Source: Mesoterricola silvestris (lineage in GTDB: Bacteria > Acidobacteriota > Holophagae > Holophagales > Holophagaceae). From it: DNA of 64,000 nt. Shown in pieces: positions 1-7,512 of the stretch. The translations under genes and the position numbers were made by a program. The stretch covers positions 4,857,001 through 4,921,000 of the forward strand of contig NZ_AP027080.1 of NCBI RefSeq assembly GCF_030295405.1, given 5' to 3'. Each line of letters begins with the position of its first letter. Position 1 is the stretch's first letter. The notes below the pieces were generated by a model. The model made no database searches, had not been told where the DNA came from, and was given only the letters and a program-made list of their open reading frames with translations.

Positions 1-1
1 C

Positions 2-226
2 GAAGGCACCTACCGGAACCGGGAAGGCCGCATGGCGTGCGTCCTGGGCCAGCCCCCCGCCCAGGTGCTGGACCTGCTCTTCGACCCCCAGACCTCCGGG
101 GGCCTCCTGGCCGCCCTGCCCGAAGGGGAGGCCGAGGCCGCCGCCTCCGCGCTCCGGGACGCCGGCGCCGGCGCCTGGATCATCGGCGAGACCGGGGGCG
201 CGCCGGGCACCGTGCGGATCCTGTGA
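2..226 (+). CDS. selD: Selenide, water dikinase SelD, C-terminal end (partial)
   Basis: This is the C-terminal 74 residues of SelD, which makes selenophosphate from selenide and ATP in the cytoplasm for selenocysteine, selenouridine or the labile selenium cofactor of molybdenum hydroxylases. The diagnostic family motif DPQTSGGLL is present about 29 residues into the fragment, followed by the usual closing alpha/beta segment ending in IIGETGG. The gene enters from the left edge, so its active-site Cys/Sec region is not visible. The stop overlaps the next start in a TGATG junction, indicating translational coupling to DUF3343 and yedF. Confidence 0.95.
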   Translation, partial: EGTYRNREGRMACVLGQPPAQVLDLLFDPQTSGGLLAALPEGEAEAAASALRDAGAGAWIIGETGGAPGTVRIL

Positions 227-474
227 TGCTCCTCCTCGCCACCTATCCCTCCACCCATGCCGCCCTCAGGGCCGAGCAGCGGCTCAAGGCCGCCGGGTTC
301 GCGGTGGACCTCATCCCCGTACCCAGGCAGATCCGCAGCAGCTGCGGTTTCTGCCTCCTGGTCGAAACCGCCGGAACCGAAGGCCCCGTACGCGACAGCG
401 GCCCCGAGGGCCTCTGGACCGTCCTCGACCCCCTTCCCGGAAACCCAAGGAGGCGCTATGAACCCCACCCCTAG
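226..474 (+). CDS. DUF3343 protein, putative Se/S carrier-like
   Basis: A small protein of 82 residues whose ATG overlaps the selD stop. It shows the DUF3343 layout: an N-terminal strand-helix (LLLATYPSTHAALRAEQ), then a PVPRQIRSSCGFCL segment with the family's conserved Cys-Gly. Family members are repeatedly found beside selD and yedF in genomes with selenium-dependent molybdenum hydroxylases and are thought to move thiolate- or selenolate-bound sulfur or selenium. That role is by association. The last 17 bases overlap the start of yedF. Confidence 0.85.
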   Translation: MLLLATYPSTHAALRAEQRLKAAGFAVDLIPVPRQIRSSCGFCLLVETAGTEGPVRDSGPEGLWTVLDPLPGNPRRRYEPHP

Positions 475-1072
475 GATCCTCGACGCCCGGGGCCTCCCCT
501 GCCCCCAGCCCGTCATCCTGGCGAAGAACGCCCTGGCCGCCGGGGACGTCGACGCCCTTGAAATCCTGGTGGACAACGCCGCGGCCCGGGAGAACCTCAC
601 CAAGTTCGCCGCCTATGCCCATTGCGCGGTGGAGTGCGCCCAGGGCGAAGCCGGGGAGATCCGGGTCCTGCTCCGCCCCTCGGGGCCGGTCCCCGGGCCC
701 GCGCCCCAACCCTCCCCCGCCGTGCCCGCCGCCGCCGGTGCCGCCACGGTGCTCATCACCTCGGACGGCATCGGGTCGGCCTCCCCCGAACTGGCCCACC
801 TCCTCATGCGGGGCTTCCTCTTCACGCTCACCGAATGCGACGCCCCCCCGGCGCGGATCATCTTCATGAACGCCGGCGTGCGCCTGGCGCTGGAGGGCAG
901 CGACTCCCTGGAGCACCTGCGCAAGGCCGCGGGACGCGGGGTCGACGTGATCGCCTGCGGCACCTGCCTGGAATACCTGGGCGTGACGGAGGCCCTGGGC
1001 GTGGGGCGGATCAGCAACATGTACGAGATCGCCACCCACCTCCTCCAGGGACCCACGGTCCACCTCGGCTGA
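458..1072 (+). CDS. yedF: Selenium metabolism protein YedF (TusA-DsrE fusion)
   Basis: 204 residues. The N-terminus is a TusA/SirA-like domain with the motif LDARGLPCPQPVILAKNAL, including the CPxP sulfur-relay cysteine. A Pro/Ala linker (about residues 75-95) leads to a DsrE-like domain with CGTCLEYLG near residue 170. This two-domain layout is the YedF family tied to selenium-dependent molybdenum hydroxylase systems. The ATG at 458 was chosen because AAGGAGG lies 5 bases upstream and the TusA motif starts immediately after it. It probably acts with SelD and the DUF3343 protein in selenium delivery. The substrate enzyme is not in the window. Confidence 0.9.
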   Translation: MNPTPRILDARGLPCPQPVILAKNALAAGDVDALEILVDNAAARENLTKFAAYAHCAVECAQGEAGEIRVLLRPSGPVPGPAPQPSPAVPAAAGAATVLITSDGIGSASPELAHLLMRGFLFTLTECDAPPARIIFMNAGVRLALEGSDSLEHLRKAAGRGVDVIACGTCLEYLGVTEALGVGRISNMYEIATHLLQGPTVHLG

Positions 1073-1120
1073 GGGTACCGGGGCGGGCCCGCGGAAAATT
1101 AGTTCCAAAACAACCCAAAG

Positions 1121-1160
1121 CACACCTGGACGCCGAATTTGTCACGCCAGGTGTGTTTTT
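1121..1160 (+). terminator. Rho-independent terminator after the selD-yedF operon
   Basis: A perfect 9-base-pair inverted repeat (CACACCTGG at 1121-1129 and CCAGGTGTG at 1147-1155) is followed directly by TTTTT. It lies 49 bases after the yedF stop and should end the selenium operon. Confidence 0.8.
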
Positions 1161-1345
1161 GTCATTTCGTTTATTCACACCACTTATTCTTCGAATCCTC
1201 GATCTGTCCCCGCCAATTATTTTCCGAATTCCCCCTGCACCCCAGGCAGCGAAATATTCTGACTAATAGGTCAGCTTTAAATTTCCGGTAAAAAGCGCTG
1301 GACCCCAAGAAAATGCAAATCAACTCAGTCCAGGTGGACCCACTT

Positions 1346-1378
1346 CCCCTCCCGCGCGGCCTTCACGCGCGGGAGGGG
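1346..1378. repeat. Strong 13-bp GC hairpin
   Basis: A perfect inverted repeat with arms 1346-1358 (CCCCTCCCGCGCG) and 1366-1378, separated by a 7-base loop. There is no T-run on the + strand, so it is not an obvious intrinsic terminator for rightward transcription. It could be a transcript-stability or attenuation element, or part of an intergenic repeat. Confidence 0.55.
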
Positions 1379-1747
1379 GGGGGCCCACAGCCTCCACGCC
1401 CAGGGATTCCCCCCGACGGAAGAAGGCCTTCCCCGCCAACCAGAAGGAAAGGCCGGCGGCCACTGGGTGCCGGCGCACCCGTGCCCTTGTCTGGGAAAAT
1501 ATTAATCGAGGCCCTGTCCGAACCACCCCGCGGGGTGATGGCCGCATGGGCAAAAACAGGCCCACATGCTCCCTGCGCCATGATTATCCATGGGCCGGGC
1601 ATGCCGCTTCTGGCCGGCCAGGCCCCCCCTGTCAAGCAGGGCTCCGGAGGATTTCCAGCTTGGACTCCCCACTCGTTAATTACATTTTCATGGTCACAAA
1701 CACAAAAATGAATAATTATATATCGTGACAAAAGTGGAACAATTAAC

Positions 1748-1780
1748 ATTTATTAACATATCAACAATATGTTAATAAAT
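1748..1780. promoter_or_regulatory. Perfect 14+5+14 AT palindrome, candidate operator
   Basis: ATTTATTAACATAT (1748-1761) and its exact reverse complement (1767-1780) flank a 5-base spacer CAACA. The palindrome sits about 150 bases upstream of the best promoter for the TonB receptor. Its symmetry and length suit a dimeric regulator or a cruciform. The regulator is unknown. Confidence 0.5.
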
Positions 1781-1910
1781 TCAACGGGATTTTTGCATCG
1801 CCTCCCCTAAAAGGATCCATATATCTAAATTATTCATTAAATATTTCATTATTTTTACCCTCGCATTACGCTACTGTCACAGGAAATTTCGAAAAAATTG
1901 AAATCAAAGC

Positions 1911-1939
1911 TTGAAAATTCCCGGGGCCACGGCTTAATG
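1911..1939 (+). promoter_or_regulatory. Predicted sigma-70 promoter of the TonB receptor
   Basis: A -35 like TTGAAA (1911-1916) and a -10 like TTAATG (1934-1939) are separated by 17 bases. Transcription would start near 1946, leaving a leader of about 138 bases. The -10 match is only moderate. Confidence 0.35.
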
Positions 1940-1945
1940 ATGCCT

Positions 1946-2083
1946 AATCACTGTCATGAATTCGCCACAAGCCATGACTGATAACTTGGCGTAACGAAAG
2001 GAGTCCACTAGGTAGCGGATGGCACCGCCGTGCTTTACCCCGAAGTTGTGTTTCCCACCTCACCTTCATAGGAGCCAAATCCC
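1946..2083 (+). other. Potentially structured 5' leader of the TonB receptor mRNA
   Basis: The leader contains several mutually exclusive pairings: GTCATG (1953-1958) with CATGAC (1973-1978); CGCCA-C-AAG with CTTGGCG; and a nested GGTA/TACC and GCGG/CCGC hairpin around 2011-2040. Alternative stems upstream of a nutrient-uptake gene suggest possible RNA-level control. It does not match a riboswitch consensus I can confirm. The best ribosome site is AGGAG about 10 bases before the ATG. Confidence 0.3.
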
Positions 2084-4984
2084 ATGCGCAATAACCTCAC
2101 AAGGCTTGGACTCACGGCCTTGACCCTCGTGGCCGGCCAGGTCCTGGTCGCCCAGACCGTAACCACCGGCGCCATCAACGGCTACGTCACCGACAAGGGC
2201 GGCAACCCCGTCGCGGCGGCCACCGTCCGCCTCGCGTCCGGCCAGGTCACCCGCACCGTCGTCACGGGGGCGGACGGCCACTTCCAGGCCGGCCTCCTCA
2301 ACGCGGGCGCCTGGAGCATCCAGGTCACCAAGGCCGGGTTCTCCCCCACCCGCCAGTCCGTGAACGTGTCCATCAACACCAGCACCACGGCCAACATCAA
2401 GATGGACAAGGAAGGCGCGGCGGTCGTCGAAGTCATCGCCTCCTCCGCCGCCATCGACACCACCAGCACCACCACCGGGTCCAACTTCAGCCTGGACACC
2501 CTTTCCGCGGTCCCCACGGGCCGGGAAATGTCGTCCCTGGCCTACATGACCCCCGGCGTCACCACGTCGGGCTTCGGCGCCAGCAACGGCAATGCTGGCC
2601 TGGGCCTCGAGATCTCCATCGGTGGCGCCTCCGGCGCCGAGAACTCCTTCTCGGTGGACGGCCTGAAGACCAACGATATGCGCTACGGCGGCCAGAGCGT
2701 CACCATGGTGCAGGATTTCGTCGATCAGGTCGACATTCAGACCGGCGGCTACAAGCCGGAATACTCCGCCATGGGCGGCGTGTTCAACGTCCTCACCAAG
2801 TCCGGCAGCAATGATTTCGCCGGGGCCGTCTGGGCCAGCCACATCCCCGGCTCCCTGTCCCCCAAGGCCAAGGGCACTCCGTGGTTCCGCGAACTTCCCG
2901 CCGCCAGCGTCACCGACATCGGCGCCCGGGTGGGCGGCGCGTTCGTGAAGGACAAGTTCTTCTACTCCTTCGGCGTCAACTACACCCTCACCAACAGCCC
3001 CTCCTACCTGAACCTCAGCGACCTGTCCGCCGGCGCCACCAAGACGCCCGACCTCCAGTTCATGGGCAAGTTGCAGTACTACGTCACCACGGACAACCAG
3101 CTGACCCTCAGCTACTTCGGCAACCGCTCCACGGCCACCCAGGACCGCGGCGCCGGTTCCCCCAGCAACGTGTATGACGGCCGCGGCAACGCCGACACCA
3201 GCGGCGACACCGTCCACAACACCAGCAACTTCAACCTGATCTGGGACTCGACGCTGTCGCCCAACGTCACGATGTCCATCAAGGCCGGCCAGGCCAAGGC
3301 CGAGAACGACATCACCCCCAACACCACCATGTCCCTCATCCGTGACCGGACCTACTACGACGTGGGCGGCCCCGGTTACGGCCAGGCGGACCCCCTCACC
3401 TACTGGGCCACGGGCGGCGCGGGCAACATCGCCAAGGAAACCAACACCACCACCCAGTTCGCCGGCGACCTCACCTGGGTCATCGGGTCCGACCACTCCC
3501 TGAAGGTGGGCTACTCCTACCTGAAGTCCAACTATGCGGACGTCACCCACCGCAACGGCGGCCAGACCTGGCAGCTGCAGAACTCCGGCGGCTTCCTGCG
3601 GGCGGTGAGGAACGTCTACGACAACGATTCCGAAGCCAACGCGTACTTCCAGGCGATCTACCTGCAGGACACCTGGCAGGTCAACAAGAAGCTGAACCTC
3701 TTCTACGGCATCCGCATGGAGGACCAGAAGCAGATCGGCGCCAACGGCTCCACCTTCATGCACTTCAAGTTCGCCGACTACATCCAGCCCCGCATCGGAT
3801 TCACCTACGATGCCACAGGCGATGGCAAGTCCAAGATTTCCGGAAGCTTCGCCCAGTACTACATGCAGATTCCCCAGCGCATGGCCATCCGCACCTACGG
3901 CAAGGAGTACTACCACCTCCTGTACTTCGGCGGCACCCACACCGGAACCGGAGCCGGCCAGAGCACCGCCACCTTCAACCGCGCCACCAACTCCGTCACC
4001 GTCACGGGCACGCCCTACACGGACATCGACTACTCCACGGGCTGGTCCAACGACCCCCTCGCCGATGGCCTCAAGCTGCCCAAGCGCACCGAGATCCTGC
4101 TGGGCTACGACTACCAGGCGACGGGCTCCACCACCCTGGGCATCCACGGCCACTACCGCAAACTCACGAATCCCATCGAGGACTCCGAGATCACCACCCG
4201 CGACGGCACGCCCCTGGACCCCAACGACCCCGGCGACGGCGGCGGCCAGGCCATCATCTGGAACCCCAAGGGCAGCGTCTCCTGGACCTCCCCCTTCGGG
4301 AACCACGCGAAGGTCAACGTCAGCGACACCCTGTACCCCGAGGCCTACAACGAGTACAAGGCCCTGGACGTCACCTACACGTACAAGACCTCCGACACGT
4401 ACCTGTTCGTGGGCTACACCTGGAGCCGCGACTACGGCAACTACGAGGGCCTGATCAGCGCCACCAACGGTCAGCCCGACGGCGGCATCACGGCCTCGTA
4501 CGACTACTGGCCCTATGTGGGCACGGGCTACCTGCCCACCGACCACACCCACCAGTTCAAGTCCTACGGCTACAAGAAGGTCAAGATCGGCAAGGGCGAT
4601 CTGGCCCTGGGCTTCAACTTCCTGGCCCAGAGCGGCCGGCCCTACAGCCAGCAGGATGACGGCAGCACCAGCAACCCCGTCCTGCCGGATCCGGGCGGTT
4701 ACGCCAACGCCGACTTCCAGGATCTGAAGATGGGCAACAAGGGCCGCCTCCCCTGGCTGACCCGCCTGGATCTCACCTTCCACTACGATCTGCCCCTGGA
4801 AGGAAGGACGCGCATCGAGCCCTTCTTCGAGATCTACAACGTCATGAACCACCGTCCGGAAACGGCCGTCCTCGAACAGTACACCGACCGCTACGGCAAT
4901 CCCCAGGTCCCTGGCCGCTTCGGCTCCGCCACGGACTACCAGCCGGCCCGGTCCTTCCGTTTCGGCTGCAAGCTGAAGTTCTAG
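2084..4984 (+). CDS. TonB-dependent receptor, Oar-like, with carboxypeptidase-regulatory-like N-domain
   Basis: 966 residues. It begins with a signal peptide (about residues 1-23, ending in VLVAQ). Residues 27-105 form a carboxypeptidase-regulatory-like beta-sandwich (GAINGYVTDKGGNPVAAATV). A plug domain follows to about residue 240 (for example GGVFNVLTKSGSN), then a long outer-membrane beta-barrel that ends in aromatic Phe (FRFGCKLKF). The architecture matches the large Oar-like TonB receptors abundant in Acidobacteriota, usually importing oligosaccharides, peptides or other large substrates. Its substrate cannot be read from sequence. Its position between selenium and purine genes makes a purine- or metal-related ligand possible but unproven. 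It has its own promoter region and terminator. Confidence 0.88.
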   Translation: MRNNLTRLGLTALTLVAGQVLVAQTVTTGAINGYVTDKGGNPVAAATVRLASGQVTRTVVTGADGHFQAGLLNAGAWSIQVTKAGFSPTRQSVNVSINTSTTANIKMDKEGAAVVEVIASSAAIDTTSTTTGSNFSLDTLSAVPTGREMSSLAYMTPGVTTSGFGASNGNAGLGLEISIGGASGAENSFSVDGLKTNDMRYGGQSVTMVQDFVDQVDIQTGGYKPEYSAMGGVFNVLTKSGSNDFAGAVWASHIPGSLSPKAKGTPWFRELPAASVTDIGARVGGAFVKDKFFYSFGVNYTLTNSPSYLNLSDLSAGATKTPDLQFMGKLQYYVTTDNQLTLSYFGNRSTATQDRGAGSPSNVYDGRGNADTSGDTVHNTSNFNLIWDSTLSPNVTMSIKAGQAKAENDITPNTTMSLIRDRTYYDVGGPGYGQADPLTYWATGGAGNIAKETNTTTQFAGDLTWVIGSDHSLKVGYSYLKSNYADVTHRNGGQTWQLQNSGGFLRAVRNVYDNDSEANAYFQAIYLQDTWQVNKKLNLFYGIRMEDQKQIGANGSTFMHFKFADYIQPRIGFTYDATGDGKSKISGSFAQYYMQIPQRMAIRTYGKEYYHLLYFGGTHTGTGAGQSTATFNRATNSVTVTGTPYTDIDYSTGWSNDPLADGLKLPKRTEILLGYDYQATGSTTLGIHGHYRKLTNPIEDSEITTRDGTPLDPNDPGDGGGQAIIWNPKGSVSWTSPFGNHAKVNVSDTLYPEAYNEYKALDVTYTYKTSDTYLFVGYTWSRDYGNYEGLISATNGQPDGGITASYDYWPYVGTGYLPTDHTHQFKSYGYKKVKIGKGDLALGFNFLAQSGRPYSQQDDGSTSNPVLPDPGGYANADFQDLKMGNKGRLPWLTRLDLTFHYDLPLEGRTRIEPFFEIYNVMNHRPETAVLEQYTDRYGNPQVPGRFGSATDYQPARSFRFGCKLKF

Positions 4985-5000
4985 AACCGCCCCACCGTGA

Positions 5001-5030
5001 AAGGACCCCCGCCCCGGCGGGGGTCCTTTT
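5001..5030 (+). terminator. Rho-independent terminator after the TonB receptor
   Basis: A perfect 13-base-pair GC-rich stem (AAGGACCCCCGCC and its complement, 5001-5013 and 5016-5028) ends in a TTTT run. It starts 16 bases after the stop codon. It is also the outer end of the left arm of the long inverted repeat at 5003-5605. Confidence 0.85.
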
Positions 5031-5605
5031 GTGCAGGTTGGACCTTTCTGGCTCTGGCAAGCAATCCCTGCCGGTGGCCTCGTCCGGTTCGTCCAGGCCC
5101 CCGGAAATGGGCCCGGCCCATGAGGTTCCGCTCCTTTGCGCCGACCCACCGGTACCGTCGGCTTCCGGTCCTCGCTGCGCTGCGGGCCGGGTCCTCCGGT
5201 TGCCGTAGCTCGGCCGGACGAATGCCGGGGGCAGATTGGGACAGGATGGACCTCCTGGTGTATGGGTAGGTCCTAAATTGAGTATGTGGATACGGCAATG
5301 ATAAAACTGGGATCGGGGACGGATTTCCTCACTCCCGGCAGGTCATCCCAGGCGTTGGAAAGGGCGGGCCTCGTTCCACACAACCCCTGCTCCAAAACCG
5401 AGCTACGGCAACCGGCGGACCCGGCCCGCAGCGCAGCGAGGACCGGAAGCCGACGGTGCCGGTGGGTCGGCGCAAGGGATCGGAACCCCATGGGCCGGGC
5501 CCTTCCTCGGGGACTTGGACGAAAGGACCTGCGGCCACCGGCAGGGAATGCGGGTCACCGCCAGAAGGTCCAAACCGCAGGAAAGGACCCCAGCCCCGGC
5601 GGGGC
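5003..5605. repeat. Long intergenic inverted repeat A (about 210-base arms)
   Basis: The stretch 5003-5213 recurs as its reverse complement at about 5398-5605. The inner 76 bases of each arm (5138-5213 and 5398-5473) differ at only two positions, and similarity decays outward. Each outer end carries a terminator-like hairpin (5001-5028; GGACCCCAGCCCCGGCGGGG near 5585). About 185 bases of unrelated DNA lie between the arms. No transposase gene is present, so this could be a non-autonomous element, two inverted copies of a palindromic intergenic repeat, or a long hairpin RNA. Confidence 0.75.
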
Positions 5606-5679
5606 CCCCTTTTTCATGGAGGGCCATCCCCCGGCCGCCGAGGGGCGGCGGGCTGAGACAACCTCTCATTCAAATAGGC

Positions 5680-5709
5680 TTGGCCGCGCCCCGGGCCCAA
5701 AGTTACAAT
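5680..5709 (+). promoter_or_regulatory. Predicted promoter of the carboxyltransferase operon
   Basis: TTGGCC (5680-5685) and TACAAT (5704-5709) are 18 bases apart. The start codon at 5738 lies 28 bases further on, giving a short leader. Confidence 0.4.
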
Positions 5710-5737
5710 GAAGGGTTTGCGTACTGGAGTTTGAACC

Positions 5738-5974
5738 ATGATCGGCCTCTGCCTCGTCCTGCTCCTGGGGGGAACCCCGGCGAGCGCCCCCCCCGGACCC
5801 GCCATGGCGGCCGTGGAACTGCGCCGGGCCGTGGTGGTCCCCGAGGAGGCCCTGGAGGCGGCATTGACGCTGGAGGAGGCCGGAGAGGCCCCTGAGCCCC
5901 CGGTGGCCAGCGCCCCGGTGGCCCTGCGCAAGGCCTCGGTCCTGCGCGCCTCCGATCCCCACAAGGAGTACTGA
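5738..5974 (+). CDS. Small exported or membrane-anchored protein upstream of carboxyltransferase
   Basis: 78 residues. It begins with a hydrophobic segment (MIGLCLVLLLGGTPASA) that could be a signal peptide or membrane anchor, followed by an Ala/Glu/Pro-rich region. Its stop overlaps the start of the carboxyltransferase gene (TGATG), so the two are translationally coupled, with AAGGAG just before the junction. Small anchored delta/gamma subunits are known in sodium-pumping methylmalonyl-CoA or oxaloacetate decarboxylases. This protein has the size and position of one but no recognisable sequence similarity, so its function is unknown. Confidence 0.6.
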   Translation: MIGLCLVLLLGGTPASAPPGPAMAAVELRRAVVVPEEALEAALTLEEAGEAPEPPVASAPVALRKASVLRASDPHKEY

Positions 5975-7512
5975 TGACCCTTCAGGACAAATTCGATACC
6001 CTCCGGTCCCGCTATTCGGAGGCCATGAAGGGGGGCGGCCCCGCCCGCGTGGACAAGCAGCACCAGGGCGGCAAGCTCACCGCCCGGGAGCGGGTGGCCG
6101 CGTTCCTGGACGAGGGCTCCTTCGAGGAAGTGGACGCCCTGGCCCTCAACCCCACCCCCGGCGAGGCCAAGATGCCCGGGGACGGCGTCGTCACGGGCTT
6201 CGGCCGGGTCGACGGGCGCCCCGTGGCCCTCTTCGCCCAGGACTTCACCGTCGTCGGCGGCAGCCTCTCCCTCACCCATGCCCGGAAGATCTGCAAGATC
6301 ATGGATATGGCCATGAAGGTCGGGTGCCCGGTGATCGGGTTCAACGATTCGGGCGGAGCGCGCATCCAGGAGGGGGTCAATTCCCTGGCCGGCTACGCGG
6401 AAATCTTCCTTCGCAACACCATGGCCTCGGGCGTGATCCCCCAGATCTCCCTCATCATGGGGCCCTGCGCGGGGGGCGCGGTGTACAGCCCGGCCATCAC
6501 CGACTTCATCACCATGGTGCGCAACACCAGCTACATGTTCGTCACGGGCCCCGAGGTCATCAAGGCCGTCACCCACGAGGACGTGTCCAAGGAGGAGCTG
6601 GGCGGGGCTTCGGCCCACGGCTACAAGTCCGGCGTGGCCCATTTCCTGGTGCCTTCGGACCTGGCGGCCCTGGCCCACACCCGGGAGCTGCTGAGCTTCC
6701 TGCCCTCCAACAACCTCCAGGAGACCCCCCGCCGCGCCCCGCTCATCGAGATGCCCCTGGAGAACCCGGCGCTGGATTCCATCATCCCCGAGGATCCCAG
6801 CAAGCCCTACGACGTGCGCCAGATCATCAAGGGCGTGGTGGACGACGAGCACTTCTTCGAAGTGATGGACGCCTACGCGGGCAACATCGTGGTGGGCTTC
6901 GGGCGCCTGGAAGGCCGCAGCGTGGGCATCGTGGCCAACCAGCCCGCGCACCTCGCCGGCGTGCTGGACATCGCCTCCAGCGAGAAGGGCGCGCGCTTCG
7001 TGCGGTTCTGCGACGCCTTCAACATCCCCCTCATCATCATCGAGGACGTCCCGGGCTTCCTGCCCGGGGTCAACCAGGAGCACGGCGGCCTCATCAAGAA
7101 CGGCGCCAAGCTGCTCTACGCCTTCTGCGAAGCCACGGTCCCCAAGCTCACCATCATCACCCGCAAGGCCTACGGCGGCGCCTACATCGTCATGGCCTCC
7201 AAGCACATCCGGGCCGACTTCAACTTCGCCTACCCCACCGCCGAGATCGCCGTCATGGGCGCCGACGGGGCCGCGAACGTCCTCTACGCCAAGGACATCG
7301 CCAAGGCCGAGGACCCCGTCGCCAAGCGCGCCGAGATCGTGGCCGACTACAACGAGCGGTTCGCCAATCCCTACGTCGCCGCCGGCCTGGGGTACGTGGA
7401 CGAAGTGATCATGCCCCGGGAGACCCGCAAGAAGCTGCTGCGGGCCCTCAACCTCCTGGAGGGCAAGCGCGAGTCCATGCCGCCCAAGAAGCACGGCAAC
7501 ATCCCGCTCTAG
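5974..7512 (+). CDS. Acyl-CoA carboxylase carboxyltransferase subunit (propionyl/methylmalonyl-CoA type)
   Basis: 512 residues, the normal length of PccB/MmdA-type carboxyltransferases. Two crotonase-like halves are visible. The N-half carries GFNDSGGARIQEGVNSL and the oxyanion-loop region GPCAGGAVYSPA. The C-half carries IIIEDVPGFLPGVNQEHGG and RKAYGGAYIVMASK. The enzyme moves a carboxyl group between biotin and propionyl-, acetyl- or methylmalonyl-CoA in the cytoplasm. No biotin carboxylase or biotin carrier gene is nearby, so partners must be elsewhere, or it works as the alpha subunit of a decarboxylase. The coupled small upstream protein slightly favours the latter. Confidence 0.92.
   Translation: MTLQDKFDTLRSRYSEAMKGGGPARVDKQHQGGKLTARERVAAFLDEGSFEEVDALALNPTPGEAKMPGDGVVTGFGRVDGRPVALFAQDFTVVGGSLSLTHARKICKIMDMAMKVGCPVIGFNDSGGARIQEGVNSLAGYAEIFLRNTMASGVIPQISLIMGPCAGGAVYSPAITDFITMVRNTSYMFVTGPEVIKAVTHEDVSKEELGGASAHGYKSGVAHFLVPSDLAALAHTRELLSFLPSNNLQETPRRAPLIEMPLENPALDSIIPEDPSKPYDVRQIIKGVVDDEHFFEVMDAYAGNIVVGFGRLEGRSVGIVANQPAHLAGVLDIASSEKGARFVRFCDAFNIPLIIIEDVPGFLPGVNQEHGGLIKNGAKLLYAFCEATVPKLTIITRKAYGGAYIVMASKHIRADFNFAYPTAEIAVMGADGAANVLYAKDIAKAEDPVAKRAEIVADYNERFANPYVAAGLGYVDEVIMPRETRKKLLRALNLLEGKRESMPPKKHGNIPL

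Larger units (their letters stand above)
1161..2083. other. AT-rich 0.9 kb regulatory/intergenic region
   Basis: No credible gene is seen between the yedF terminator and the TonB receptor. Base composition shifts sharply to AT-rich at about 1150-1320 and 1670-1960 compared with the surrounding GC-rich coding DNA. The stretch holds a GC hairpin (1346-1378), a 33-base AT palindrome (1748-1780), a plausible sigma-70 promoter (1911-1939) and a potentially structured leader (1946-2083). Short open frames here lack ribosome sites and codon bias and were not called. Confidence 0.6.

Noticed and set aside
1313-1728. Short open frames in the AT-rich intergenic region
   Set aside because: No ribosome site, no codon bias like the neighbours, and one crosses the GC hairpin.
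2011-2045. Possible c-di-GMP (GEMM) riboswitch end, because of AGGTAGCGGATGG
   Set aside because: The upstream GCAAA/GAAA framework of GEMM is not found at the right spacing; only a short resemblance remains.
2066-5149. Very long open frame antisense to the TonB receptor, and a similar one antisense to ygeY-ygfK (8594-13282)
   Set aside because: Composition is Gly/Val/Ala-rich without motifs; such frames arise from G/C-biased third codon positions of the real genes on the other strand.
4981-5711. Apparent coding frames inside inverted repeat A
   Set aside because: The frames exist in both arms because they are inverted copies; they have no start signals and are explained by the repeat.
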